From a virus, in the IMG/VR virus record IMGVR_UViG_3300042881_003046, positions 1 to 37,386 of that record: a stretch of DNA of 37,386 nucleotides. One strand, 5' to 3'. Of the stretch, positions 12,403 through 20,499 are shown one piece after another. The position numbers were made by a program, and so were the translations under genes. The notes beneath the pieces were generated by a model. The model did no database searches. It was not told the origin of the DNA and saw only the letters and a program-made list of their open reading frames with translations. Each line of letters opens with the position of its first letter. Position 1 is the first letter of the stretch.

Positions 12403-12657
12403 ATGAAAGCGATTAGCTACAGCAAGGCAGCCATCAAAGCCCTTCGGCGGATGCCGGTGCCGACCGCTAACCTGATCAAATCAAAGATCGAAGCCTATGC
12501 TGCCGATCCTAATGCAATGGCAAACAACGTGAAAGCCCTACAAGGCCGAACGGGGCTGCGCCTTCGTGTAGGCAACTGGCGGGTTATCATGGACGACCAG
12601 GGGAACGTGCTGGCCGTTTTGGAGATTGGCCCCAGAGGCAGCGTGTATGACCTGTGA
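12403..12657 (+). CDS. RelE/HigB-like toxin
   Basis: An 84-residue protein of the RelE/ParE superfamily. It starts MKAISYSKAAIKALRRMP (beta strand and helix), then KIEAYAADP, VKALQGRTGLRLRVGNWRVI (about 46-65), the typical core with the Arg-x-G-x-x-R-hhh pattern, and LAVLEIGPRGSVYDL at the end. RelE and HigB toxins cut mRNA at the ribosome, whereas ParE relatives act on gyrase; sequence alone does not decide between them. Toxin-before-antitoxin order is as in higBA. Next to attP, it would mark one end of the prophage and could stabilise lysogeny or act against other phages. Confidence 0.85.
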   Translation: MKAISYSKAAIKALRRMPVPTANLIKSKIEAYAADPNAMANNVKALQGRTGLRLRVGNWRVIMDDQGNVLAVLEIGPRGSVYDL

Positions 12658-12674
12658 CCCCTTGGGAGGATTAT

Positions 12675-13016
12675 ATGAACCAGATGATTACTATCCCGAA
12701 GGCTGAATACCAGTCTCTGCTTGAGGCGGCTGAAAGCCTGTCGGACATTATCGCCTTTGACCGCGCCGCCGCTGCGCTTTCCTCTGGCGATGAGGAATTG
12801 ATCCCGGCTGCGTTTGCCGACCGACTGATTGCAGGCGAAAATCCGCTTGCCGTCTATCGTGATCTGCGCCGCCTTACGCAGATTGCGCTGGCGGAAAAGT
12901 CCGGCGTTCATCGCGTGAGCATTGCCGAGATCGAAACAGGCCGAAAGCAAGGCTCACTTGGGACGCTAAAGAAGCTGGCCGATGCTCTGGGCGTGGCCGT
13001 TGACGATCTGATCTGA
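12675..13016 (+). CDS. XRE-family antitoxin
   Basis: A 113-residue protein. The N-terminal part (ITIPKAEYQSLLEAAESLSD) resembles the Phd/RelB-like start of antitoxins and would wrap the toxin. The C-terminal part is an XRE helix-turn-helix (LTQIALAEKSGVHRVSIAEI, about residues 65-84, then GTLKKLADALGVAVDDL). The ATG at 12675 is chosen for its GGGAGG ribosome-binding site; a GTG at 12654 overlapping the toxin stop is in frame but has none. Binding to the palindrome at 12383-12399 is expected. It converges with the spanin gene, whose stop is only three bases away, with no terminator between. Confidence 0.85.
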   Translation: MNQMITIPKAEYQSLLEAAESLSDIIAFDRAAAALSSGDEELIPAAFADRLIAGENPLAVYRDLRRLTQIALAEKSGVHRVSIAEIETGRKQGSLGTLKKLADALGVAVDDLI

Positions 13017-13019
13017 TTG

Positions 13020-13262
13020 TTAGCGCGGCCATGCACTCACCAACGCCGCCCGCCGCGCCTCGCACGCCGCAATAGCTGCCCCGCGCTCAATCAGCGCCGC
13101 CTCCACATCAGCAGCAGACCCGCCCATCAGCGCGGGTATCTGGCACGCCTGCATCGCCTCACTTGGCGGCGTTGGCAGACGTAACGGCGGTGTCACTGTC
13201 CGCGATGGCCCGCAGCCGATCAGCAGACAGGCAAGCGACATTGGCAGCAGGATTCTGAACAT
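13020..13262 (-). CDS. Outer-membrane spanin lipoprotein (Rz1-like)
   Basis: An 80-residue lipoprotein. A short signal peptide, FRILLPMSLACLLIGC, ends in a lipobox (LLIGC) with the Cys at residue 17; after cleavage it would be lipid-modified and anchored in the outer membrane. A Pro-rich stretch (TPPLRLPTPPSE) follows, as in Rz1 proteins. Its first 104 bases lie inside the inner-membrane spanin gene in another frame, the classical Rz/Rz1 arrangement. Together they fuse the two membranes in the last lysis step. It is the last gene of the late operon. Confidence 0.85.
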   Translation of the reverse strand: MFRILLPMSLACLLIGCGPSRTVTPPLRLPTPPSEAMQACQIPALMGGSAADVEAALIERGAAIAACEARRAALVSAWPR

Positions 13263-13530
13263 AAAACGTCCTTGTGTTCAGTTTCTGAACATGGGTTATC
13301 CGATCAATCGCAGCCGCCTGTTCAGACAGTGCCACGCCCGCAGCATCGACTTGGGCTTGCAATGCCGCGCTCTTGGCCTGTGCGGCTGCTACAGCGGCGA
13401 TCTCAGACTTCTGCCACTTTGCCCGCTCTGCCTGCCTGCCGTTGCTGTATGCCCAGAAATACGCCCCCACCGCCAGCAAGATGCCAGCGGCATATGGTGC
13501 AAGCCGGATTGCCCACGCTGGCATGAACAT
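13159..13530 (-). CDS. Inner-membrane spanin (Rz-like)
   Basis: A 123-residue protein with an N-terminal membrane segment (IRLAPYAAGILLAVGAYFWAY, about 7-27) followed by a periplasmic helical coiled coil (ERAKWQKSEIAAVAAAQAKS through EQAAAIDRI). The start at 13530 is two bases past the holin stop; Met three residues... later at 13524 is an alternative. The Rz1-like gene is nested in its 3' part in another frame. It spans the periplasm with its lipoprotein partner to disrupt the outer membrane. Confidence 0.8.
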   Translation of the reverse strand: MFMPAWAIRLAPYAAGILLAVGAYFWAYSNGRQAERAKWQKSEIAAVAAAQAKSAALQAQVDAAGVALSEQAAAIDRITHVQKLNTRTFYVQNPAANVACLSADRLRAIADSDTAVTSANAAK

Positions 13531-13532
13531 GG

Positions 13533-13736
13533 TCAGACCTTGCGATGCCAGATGATGCCGCCCAGGCCAGACGCAAACAGCGCGGTGATCAGCCATTGCA
13601 CGTTTTGGCTGGTCAGCGCGGCAGCATCAGCCGGCATGATCATCGGAATGATTAGCAGCGAGACGCCCAACGCAATTGCGACAAAGCCGGCGTAGGTAGA
13701 TTTTTCGCGCAACCTGGCGCGGATGTATTCAATCAT
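13533..13736 (-). CDS. Putative holin (two membrane segments)
   Basis: A 67-residue protein with a basic N-terminus (MIEYIRARLREKS) and two hydrophobic segments, AGFVAIALGVSLLIIPMIM (about 16-34) and VQWLITALFASGLGGIIW (about 46-63), ending in HRKV. Size and topology fit a class II holin, which makes holes in the inner membrane and releases the endolysin. The start at 13736 shares a base with the endolysin stop (TGATG). No family was recognised, so the call rests on topology and on its place between endolysin and spanins. Confidence 0.75.
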   Translation of the reverse strand: MIEYIRARLREKSTYAGFVAIALGVSLLIIPMIMPADAAALTSQNVQWLITALFASGLGGIIWHRKV

Positions 13737-14236
13737 CAGCCTTCTCCCGTTGTGTCTGCCGCCGCAGCGCCCGCCCACGGTGCAGGCGATGACCGCGCAA
13801 CACCCTTGGGCCAGCGCAGATCAAGCAGCCGGGCGCGCGGAAAACGGCGCACGTTGACCGCATCGCCCTGATTGCCGCCAAGTATGTTCAGGCTGCCGTC
13901 CGTGTTGACGCTCTCGACAAAACCGACATGCCCGCCACCATCGCGGCCAAACACCGCCACAGCGCCAAGCGGTGGCCGCGTGGCGGTTGTTCCGACGCTA
14001 TCGCCCCAAGACGCCCACGCCTTCGCACGGATCGCAATGGGCGGCGGTTTCAGCCCAGCTTGGGTGATGCAGTGGGCCGCAAACAGACCGCACCAAGGCA
14101 CGCTATCCGCCCCGTATGCGATGCCCAGCACCTTAGCGCCAAGCCGGTTGCCCCACGACATAATCACCGGGTTGCTGGCACCGCCCGGCACCTCGCGCAG
14201 CCCGATGTGGCGGCGCGCTTCTGTCATCCATTGCAT
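13736..14236 (-). CDS. Endolysin-like CHAP/NlpC peptidase (TIGR02594-like)
   Basis: A 166-residue cell-wall hydrolase. The Cys nucleophile is in VPWCGLFAAHC (Cys49) and the His in GGGHVGFVES (His103), followed by LNILGGNQGDAVNVRRFPRARL, the pattern of the TIGR02594 peptidase family found in phage lysis cassettes. The start MQWMTEARRHIGLREVPG is typical. There is no signal peptide, so it depends on a holin. The C-terminal 20 residues are Ala/Pro-rich and probably disordered. It overlaps the 58-codon gene upstream by 13 bases and the holin by one. Confidence 0.88.
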   Translation of the reverse strand: MQWMTEARRHIGLREVPGGASNPVIMSWGNRLGAKVLGIAYGADSVPWCGLFAAHCITQAGLKPPPIAIRAKAWASWGDSVGTTATRPPLGAVAVFGRDGGGHVGFVESVNTDGSLNILGGNQGDAVNVRRFPRARLLDLRWPKGVARSSPAPWAGAAAADTTGEG

Positions 14237-14400
14237 GTGTCGGCCCCCGTTGCCCGCCTGATCGCGTCCTGAAATTCCTGCTGCCTGCGCTGGATGATGC
14301 CGGCAAACTGGCGCTCGACCTCGGCCACAGCGCGGTCACGCGCGGCATCGCGGGCTTCATACGCTTCGTGCAGCGCGTCCAAGGCGTCGAGCGTGTTCAT
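14224..14400 (-). CDS. Small helical protein, 58 aa
   Basis: A short frame starting MNTLDALDALHEAYEARDAA and ending GADTCNG, charged and almost fully helical, probably a coiled coil (Arg/Glu/Ala/Gln rich). It overlaps the upstream phosphoesterase gene as ATGA at 14397-14400 and the endolysin start by 13 bases, filling an otherwise empty 160-base gap. That exact fit supports it. The function is unknown; a lysis regulator or structural accessory are guesses. Confidence 0.6.
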   Translation of the reverse strand: MNTLDALDALHEAYEARDAARDRAVAEVERQFAGIIQRRQQEFQDAIRRATGADTCNG

Positions 14401-15455
14401 GCGGCCAGCTTCCGGCGTTTGAATGTGAGAAACTCGGCGGCTTCGGCCACGTCATCAAACGACTGAACAATAGGCTGGCAGCCTTGGCGCGGCGTGATGA
14501 TCGTGACCACCGACTGCCCAGCGCGCTGCTCAGTGAACTGGCCCTTTAGGGCGTAGTCGTCGCTGTCTTTATACCCGCGCGCACGGATCATCGTTGCACG
14601 CCGCCCGCCCGGCAATTCCACGTCTCCGGTTGCAAACGTGTGGATGTGGAACGCCGCGTAAATGTCGGCCTGCTCATCCATCATCGCCGCGCGCTTTAGC
14701 CCGTGCAGTTCATTGTAGATCGACGAACCTTTGAAGTTGTGCCGCGCCCATGCCCGCGTGATGCCGCCGCAGGGTGACACGATCTTGAGCTTTGCGTCCC
14801 AATCGCGCATCAGCACCCGGTTGGTGTTCAGCCCCTCAAAGATGCGCTTTCCGTAGTTCCAGGTGTCGTGGTTGCCCAGCAGCCAGATCAGCCAATTTAC
14901 GCCCAGGTCTTTCAGCGCCCACTCAACCAGTTCCCAGCCCTCGGAAACCGTGGCCGACTGCTCACCGTAAAGCCGCTCTAGCTTACCGACCCAGTTGTTG
15001 ATGCTGTCGCCGCCGTTCGCGCCGTAAAGCCCTTCGGTGGTGGCGCAAATGCGGGCGTGTTTCTCAAACGCCACAAGATCACAATACGGATCGTCAAGGT
15101 GAGGATCGCCAAACCAGCAGATGCCATACGGGCCAGAGATAGGCACGCGCACAGTCTGCCAGGCTTGCGCGCGTTCGTGAGCAATACGCAGTGCGTTGCG
15201 CTGCTTCATGGTCGCCAAGCGTTCAGCAAACGGTAGATCGCTTGGCGGCAGCGGATCGGCCACCGGCATGTCAGACCGCAGCACTTCATTAGCGCGCTTG
15301 GCGTGGCGCTTGCAGGCTTCCTGCACTGCGCTGCGGCTGATCTGCAAAGCAACGGCTGCCATGTTCTGGCTGCCGTGTTCAATGGCAGCGGCGGCAATCA
15401 TGGCATCCTGCGCCGGATCAACCTCGCTGCCGTTGCGGGGTAGGATGATACTCAC
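14397..15455 (-). CDS. Calcineurin-like metallophosphoesterase with N-terminal HTH
   Basis: A 352-residue protein. Near the N-terminus (about 28-56) is a helix-turn-helix-like segment, NMAAVALQISRSAVQEACKR. The phosphoesterase domain follows with all main motifs: WFGDPHLDD (about 115), NGGDSINN (about 150), LLGNHDTW (about 197) and FHIHTFATGD (about 270). These bind two metal ions. Possible substrates are DNA, nucleotides or phosphodiesters; family members in phages are not well characterised. The GTG at 15455 overlaps the previous stop as GTGA. Its place in the late lysis region, not the early genes, is notable. Confidence 0.8.
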   Translation of the reverse strand: MSIILPRNGSEVDPAQDAMIAAAAIEHGSQNMAAVALQISRSAVQEACKRHAKRANEVLRSDMPVADPLPPSDLPFAERLATMKQRNALRIAHERAQAWQTVRVPISGPYGICWFGDPHLDDPYCDLVAFEKHARICATTEGLYGANGGDSINNWVGKLERLYGEQSATVSEGWELVEWALKDLGVNWLIWLLGNHDTWNYGKRIFEGLNTNRVLMRDWDAKLKIVSPCGGITRAWARHNFKGSSIYNELHGLKRAAMMDEQADIYAAFHIHTFATGDVELPGGRRATMIRARGYKDSDDYALKGQFTEQRAGQSVVTIITPRQGCQPIVQSFDDVAEAAEFLTFKRRKLAA

Positions 15456-15655
15456 TTGGGCGCACCCCAAATAAACGCTGCAATTCCCGCGATGGCCGCC
15501 AGCACACCTACCAACCATTTCAGCAAATTGCCGCCCACCTTGGCCGCCTGATAGACCTCGCTGACCGGCGTGATCTTGGCGTCAAGCGCGTCAAGGCGCT
15601 CTTCAAGGCGCGCGATTGAGACAGCCAGATCGGCATGGCTGGGCTGTGCAGTCAT
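15452..15655 (-). CDS. XhlA-like or holin-associated membrane protein
   Basis: A 67-residue protein: a helical coiled-coil start (SIARLEERLDALDAKITPVSEV, about 13-34) and one C-terminal membrane segment (LLKWLVGVLAAIAGIAAFIW, about 44-63). This organisation resembles XhlA/hemolysin-type small phage proteins that help holins. It lies several genes upstream of the endolysin and holin. It could be the holin, an antiholin or an accessory. No signal peptide is seen. Confidence 0.65.
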   Translation of the reverse strand: MTAQPSHADLAVSIARLEERLDALDAKITPVSEVYQAAKVGGNLLKWLVGVLAAIAGIAAFIWGAPK

Positions 15656-15682
15656 TGTAGCAGTCTCCGTCTGGCGGGGTGA

Positions 15683-16174
15683 TTAGTCTTGCAGCGTCCA
15701 AGTGACGGCGGCGATTTCTGCCAGCGTTTCGGCGGCATCAATGCGGCTCTTGAGGACGCGGGCGCGGGCGTGCATGGCGGCGACATGCGCTGCTATGGCC
15801 AGGCCCGCCTCTTCCAACTGAGGCACCGTCAACAAAACATCCTTGTCGTCAGCAAGCGTCCACTTCACTTCGGTAAGCAGACCTTTCGCGGCCAATCTCT
15901 CAGCGGCATCAAGCGAACCCTTGAGGAAGTCTCGGCTGCGCGGGCCGCACTGAAACAGACCGTGCGGCGTTTGGCAGACGCCATCTTGTGCAGCATCGCG
16001 CGCCAAATTGATGATTGCACGCTGGCGGGCGCGACCGGCGGCCAGATCGGGAATTAGCACATCATCCGATTCTGCCGGCAGCACCGTCATGCCGGTCAGA
16101 TCGTAGTGTGTCAGATCGGCATCATCCGGCACCCGCTGCACCAAATTGCCATCAGCGTCGATAAAGGCCAGCAT
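15683..16174 (-). CDS. DUF4376-like tail-fibre-associated protein
   Basis: A 163-residue protein. The central and C-terminal parts match the DUF4376 pattern: RARQRAIINLARDAAQDG, then CQTPHGLFQCGPRSRDFLKG, VKWTLADDKDVLLTV and HARARVLKSRIDAAETL. Such domains occur in or next to tail fibre proteins, perhaps as assembly or tip elements. The start at 16174 is chosen because its ATG overlaps the stop of the tail-tip gene by one base (TGATG). It probably belongs to the adsorption apparatus. Confidence 0.7.
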   Translation of the reverse strand: MLAFIDADGNLVQRVPDDADLTHYDLTGMTVLPAESDDVLIPDLAAGRARQRAIINLARDAAQDGVCQTPHGLFQCGPRSRDFLKGSLDAAERLAAKGLLTEVKWTLADDKDVLLTVPQLEEAGLAIAAHVAAMHARARVLKSRIDAAETLAEIAAVTWTLQD

Positions 16175-19100
16175 CACGGCACCCACGAAATTATGGCGTT
16201 GTTGGGCGTCCCTGCTAGGGCATCGCCCGTCAGGCGGCCTGTCACACGGAACTCGTTGTTGGCCACAGAAACTGGCCCTGCCAACGTGCGCACGATTGTC
16301 ACCGCACCAAGCGTTATGTCGCCCGGTTCGCCAGGAGCAATATCATCTGCACGGGTAGCCTCGCTGCCGGTTTGCGATGAGCCAATCTGCGTCCAGCTTC
16401 CAGTTCCCGGCACTGGTCGCCAATCAACCGTCAACTCAATCGCCCCTGATCGCGGGCCACTGCCGCCCGATTGCGGAGAATAATTGATTGTGGCGCTAAC
16501 CTGTGTGGTGCCGTTAGGGCCGACACCCAACGTGCCAACGCCAAGCTGCGCAAAGCTGGCGGTGGTTGGCATTGAGACGGCGAAACTGGTGCGGGCGTTG
16601 GCGATAAACTCCAACTGCACCTCCCACGCGGAGCCGCTCCAGCGCCGCAAACGCTGCTCACCGGGGATTGACCAATAGTCGCCAGCTTGAGGGCCAACGG
16701 GTGTTGCCGCCCCTGTGAACGTGCGGTTTTTTGAATTGGCCGTGGTCTGCGCCGTTGTGATGTTGCCGGCCACTGTTGCCGCTGGCGTGCCGCCCAGCGC
16801 GTTCGAATTGGCGGAAGTGTTGGCGCTGGTGACATCTGCACCAGGCGCAATGCCCGCCAGCTTGCTGCTTTCAGTGGTGTTAATATCGGCCAGCGCAACC
16901 GGCCTGCCGGTTAGCCCATTATATGCCGTAAGTGCGTTTGCGCCTGTCAGCCACGCGCCGCCGCTGCGCAGTTTGAACACGGCAAATGTCCCGCTGGTAT
17001 CAACCCACAGATCGCCATCAACGGGGCTGGCTGGCGCGGTGGCGCTATAGGTGACGTTGTTGCGGGTGGCATTGTCAGCGGGCCTGCCCGTGCCGGTGAC
17101 GCTGGGCCAGAGTGCAGTGGTCGCGGCAGAATTTATTCCAGAAGTCAGTTCTTCTGGTGCCTGCATCCAATCAGTGGGCTTGTTGCCTTCCTCTACCTTA
17201 ACGTAGCCAACATTTAGCGTAAATCCTGCAGCAAGTGGGAAGAAATAAAACCGACTATACGTAAGGTTTGCGCTGTTAGGCGTGAGGAATGTGTAGTAAA
17301 TTAGCCTCCATGATGTTGAAACTGCCGTGTCAGCAGCTATGGCAGTTTCTTGATGGACGTTGCCCGTGTCTTCATCGCGCCAGTTTTGGATATGCAGCGT
17401 TGTATCGGCACCGCCAGCTAAACTGCTGCTACCTTTTACCACCGCGCTGACTGTGTATTGAGTGTTAGGCTTCAGGCGCATTAGGGTTGATTTCACTGCA
17501 CCGCCAGAACCTACTATTTTCAGGGTGCTGTATTGGCCGTAAAGAACGCTGGCGTCCAAGGACACTGTCCCGCCATTAGACGACCAATCAGCCACGTTGG
17601 TAAACTGCCCGCTGTTCGTCATAAGATTGCGAGCGCCTACCAAAACCTTAGTGTTGTCAACACTAGTTCCGGCACCAGAAGAAACACCCTGAATAGTGCC
17701 GTTAGCGTCTATTGAGGTATTGTTTGCGTTATCAGCCGGCCTGCCTGCGCCGGTAACGTTAGGCCAGAGCGCAGTCGTTCCGGCAGTGACGATGTTGCTG
17801 GCCACCGTTGCCGCCGCCGTGCCGCCTAGGGCGTTGCTGTTAGCTGCGGTGTTGGCGCTGGTAACATCGGCACCAGGCGCAATATCCGCCATCAGCCAGC
17901 TTGCCGCCGCTCGGCTGTCAAACACAACCGGCGCAACCGGCGTAACCTGTGCGCTCTCGCTGGCCGACCACGCATAGATTGCAGCGTTTTCCTCACGCAG
18001 CACAACCTCAACCGTTGCGTCTGCATTGAAGGTCAGCGACCGCACTCGGAACAGTTTACCCGTCCACCCGCGCGCCGATGACGTGACGGCAACCACCATG
18101 TTGCGCCGCAGCAACCAGCCACGCACACCCAGCGTGACGGCAAACGTGCCTTGGTAGAGATTGCGAACGGCAGCCTGTTTGGCAATGCGCTCGGCGCGGC
18201 GCGGCTCTTGGACGGCGCTCAGTTCAAGCGTCAGCGGGCGCGGAGCAAGAGACGTGCGCGCGATGGCGACTTCGGGATAATCCACCAAGCTATAAAGCGT
18301 TGCGCCTGGTGCGCTATAACGGCCACGCACAACCGTATATTGCTGCTCAATAGGTGCGGCAGGCTTCCACGAATAGCCGCTGACAAAATCATCATCGGTC
18401 AGCGTGTACGCGGCAGTGAGATCGTTGACCGCAAGCCGCAGCGACAGCCGCCCGCCATCGTCCACCAGTTCACCGTTCATGGCGTCCAGCAGCGTGCGGA
18501 TCACCGCCAGCGGATCATCGCTATCAGCAAAGGCGCGGCCCGCTTCATAGCGGCGCTGTGAGCCACCAGCGGCAAGCGCAACACTTTCATCGCACAGTGC
18601 CGCAGCGGTGGCAAAAGATGGCAGATCAATCGTATCGACAGGCAGGCCACAGCCGACCGACACAACGCCGCCGATGCGCCAGCCCAGCAGATAGGTCAGC
18701 AGTTGCAGCGCCGGGTTGTTGCCGCGCGCTGCGCCTGCCGTGTAAGCCCAAGTCGTTTGCGTGGCCGCGCGCTGTGAGCCGCTGCCGCCCGCAACCGTGC
18801 TATCAAGCGCCGGATCATAGACCGGGATGCCGCGCCCAATGACAGCCCAGCGCCCATTGATGCCGCTGCTAAACGGAGATTGACTGTTCTTGCTGTTGTC
18901 GCTGCGCTTCACCCGCACCTTCATGGTGGTGCAGCCGGTCAGGCGCGTGCTGCTGTTCCATGTCGTGCCGGCGTTGACTGTGTGGTACGCGCCGCTGCCG
19001 GCTTCTAGAATGACCTCGACAGTCAGATAGCCAACGTATTTGCCTTGAGCGCCCCCGCCCACAGTCCATGCAAGATCATCCTCGATGTAGATTTCGCTGA

Positions 19101-19470
19101 TGGCGTCTGATTTGTGCGCGGCCAAGGCGAAAATGTAGTCGATATATTCTTGGTTGGTGCCGCTCGGTTCAGCGTAGCGCAGATCAACCACAAACGTGGT
19201 CTGGCCAAACACCAACTTGCGCGGCGATGCCGGATCGGGGTTGATGCTTTTGGGGTCAAACGCTGTAAGTGCGCGGCGCGCTGCGGTGGTTAACAGGCTC
19301 CCGCCAGCGGTTGCAGCAATTGACACAAGGGTGGCAACCGAAGCGATGCCCGCCGCCGCCGATGCAATCCCCGCCGATGCTATGCCAGCGCCCGCCGCCG
19401 CGCCGACCCCTGTCGCAACCAAGGCGACAACGGCGGCAATCGTGCCGATAGTTTTTAGCGCCTTACCCAT
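16174..19470 (-). CDS. Tail tip / host-specificity (J-like) protein with internal repeats
   Basis: The largest protein, 1098 residues. It begins with a Gly/Ala-rich hydrophobic stretch (GTIAAVVALVATGVGAAAGA, through about residue 60), then the tail-hub-like part of phage tip attachment proteins (to about 520). The distal part holds repeats: IAPGADVTSANT followed by ANSNALGG occurs near 530 and again near 870, and TTALWP...VTG.GRPADN near 565 and 785. Between the latter lies a carbohydrate-binding-like beta domain (about 600-770), coded by visibly more A+T-rich DNA. The final part carries QAGDYWSIPG and Trp-rich segments. It should contact the cell surface receptor. Confidence 0.82.
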   Translation of the reverse strand: MGKALKTIGTIAAVVALVATGVGAAAGAGIASAGIASAAAGIASVATLVSIAATAGGSLLTTAARRALTAFDPKSINPDPASPRKLVFGQTTFVVDLRYAEPSGTNQEYIDYIFALAAHKSDAISEIYIEDDLAWTVGGGAQGKYVGYLTVEVILEAGSGAYHTVNAGTTWNSSTRLTGCTTMKVRVKRSDNSKNSQSPFSSGINGRWAVIGRGIPVYDPALDSTVAGGSGSQRAATQTTWAYTAGAARGNNPALQLLTYLLGWRIGGVVSVGCGLPVDTIDLPSFATAAALCDESVALAAGGSQRRYEAGRAFADSDDPLAVIRTLLDAMNGELVDDGGRLSLRLAVNDLTAAYTLTDDDFVSGYSWKPAAPIEQQYTVVRGRYSAPGATLYSLVDYPEVAIARTSLAPRPLTLELSAVQEPRRAERIAKQAAVRNLYQGTFAVTLGVRGWLLRRNMVVAVTSSARGWTGKLFRVRSLTFNADATVEVVLREENAAIYAWSASESAQVTPVAPVVFDSRAAASWLMADIAPGADVTSANTAANSNALGGTAAATVASNIVTAGTTALWPNVTGAGRPADNANNTSIDANGTIQGVSSGAGTSVDNTKVLVGARNLMTNSGQFTNVADWSSNGGTVSLDASVLYGQYSTLKIVGSGGAVKSTLMRLKPNTQYTVSAVVKGSSSLAGGADTTLHIQNWRDEDTGNVHQETAIAADTAVSTSWRLIYYTFLTPNSANLTYSRFYFFPLAAGFTLNVGYVKVEEGNKPTDWMQAPEELTSGINSAATTALWPSVTGTGRPADNATRNNVTYSATAPASPVDGDLWVDTSGTFAVFKLRSGGAWLTGANALTAYNGLTGRPVALADINTTESSKLAGIAPGADVTSANTSANSNALGGTPAATVAGNITTAQTTANSKNRTFTGAATPVGPQAGDYWSIPGEQRLRRWSGSAWEVQLEFIANARTSFAVSMPTTASFAQLGVGTLGVGPNGTTQVSATINYSPQSGGSGPRSGAIELTVDWRPVPGTGSWTQIGSSQTGSEATRADDIAPGEPGDITLGAVTIVRTLAGPVSVANNEFRVTGRLTGDALAGTPNNAIISWVP

Positions 19471-19873
19471 CTGAACGCCCCACCGGCCAAGCGATCACAG
19501 GCGCAATTTGCACCATGCCATCTTCGCTAAATGCAAAGCAGCCGTGTGCGGCCTTAATGCCCAACACGCTGCCATCGGACACCACATCGCCGCGATGCGC
19601 CTGCAAGGGTGCAATGCGGTCACCCAGCATGGCATCAGCGGCGGCGGGCAGATCATCCCAGCCAAATTCACGCAGCGCCCGCGCTTGGCCTGCCTGGGTC
19701 TTGTAGGGGCGCAATTCCAGTGCCAGCTTTTCGCCTGTTACCGCCTCAATGCCGGCCAACACAAACGAAGCGCAATCGCGGCCCAATGCAAAGGCGTATT
19801 CGCGCGCCGTCCAATCCTCGACGCACGCGGCAAGGCGCGGCTCCCAATCACGGTGACGGGTGGCAAGCCTCAC
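19463..19873 (-). CDS. NlpC/P60-like tail protein (DUF6950-type)
   Basis: A 136-residue protein with an NlpC/P60-like pattern: ALGRDCASFVLAGIEAVTG (about 30-48), with the presumed Cys nucleophile, and RGDVVSDG followed by GIKAAHGCFAF (about 94-116), with the His region. Proteins of this kind sit before the tail-tip gene in GTA-like tails and may open peptidoglycan during entry, or be an inactive structural relative. It overlaps the tip gene by 8 bases and the upstream gene by ATGA. Confidence 0.75.
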   Translation of the reverse strand: MRLATRHRDWEPRLAACVEDWTAREYAFALGRDCASFVLAGIEAVTGEKLALELRPYKTQAGQARALREFGWDDLPAAADAMLGDRIAPLQAHRGDVVSDGSVLGIKAAHGCFAFSEDGMVQIAPVIAWPVGRSDG

Positions 19874-20499
19874 AGATCACGCTCCTTGGCGTCCCATTGC
19901 GGAAAATTGCCACCGCCGCCGGGTATGCCTGGCGTTGTGCCGGCCATGCGCACCGCACCGGACACATCGCCGGCATCGTATAGGGTGGACTGAACATAGG
20001 TGCGGTTCTGCGCGCCGCTTAACAGAGCCAGATAATTCTCTGCTTCCATCGTAATGGTGTAGCTGCTGGCGTCAGCCTCTTGTGACGGCTGCGTCATGTA
20101 ACCCCGATATAGCGGGCGCAGTTCAGTAACGGTCGCGCCGCCGCTGGTGACGGTTGCCGGGTTGTAGATTGCCAGCCACACCCGCACCCGCCGCCCAGCA
20201 TAAAGCGCCGAGTTTTCAATAGCTGACATCAGCGCGGTGTCGGCAGGATCGGCTTGCAGCGTAAAGCCAAGCGTGTCTGTGCCGCCGTCATCGTGACTAA
20301 CCGCGCCGACTTGCAAAACCTTGCTATCAATCACGTCAAACGTGAAGCCGGCACAATCGCTGTCGCTATCAGTCAGGCCGGTCGGCACATGGATTGGGCA
20401 AGGCGCATAGGCACCGCGCAACGGCAGATCAACAAAGTCGGCAAAGAACAGGATGGCCGAATTTGGCGTGGCTGTAAGCGTGGCATCAACCAACGGCAT
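19870..20499 (-). CDS. Tail hub-like protein (DUF2163-type)
   Basis: A 209-residue beta-rich protein. Features are DLPLRGAYAPCPIHVP (about 23-38), CAGFTFDVIDSKVLQVGAV, the segment RVRVWLAIYNPATVTSGGAT (about 113-132) and RPLYRGYMTQPSQEADASSY. The C-terminal part has FPQWDAKERDL, similar to the end of GTA hub proteins. Order between the Dit-like protein and the NlpC-like protein matches GTA gp12-gp14-like clusters. The structural role in the tail baseplate is inferred from this order. Confidence 0.65.
   Translation of the reverse strand: MPLVDATLTATPNSAILFFADFVDLPLRGAYAPCPIHVPTGLTDSDSDCAGFTFDVIDSKVLQVGAVSHDDGGTDTLGFTLQADPADTALMSAIENSALYAGRRVRVWLAIYNPATVTSGGATVTELRPLYRGYMTQPSQEADASSYTITMEAENYLALLSGAQNRTYVQSTLYDAGDVSGAVRMAGTTPGIPGGGGNFPQWDAKERDL

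Noticed and set aside
14133-14360. Minus-strand frame of 75 codons at the endolysin start
   Set aside because: It lies mostly over the endolysin gene in another frame with Arg/Ser-rich translation; the 58-codon frame 14224-14400 fits the ATGA overlap with the upstream gene.
15452-15655. Calling the 67-residue coiled-coil membrane protein the holin
   Set aside because: The two-segment protein coupled to the endolysin (13533-13736) is the better holin candidate by place and topology; this one is kept as XhlA-like or accessory.
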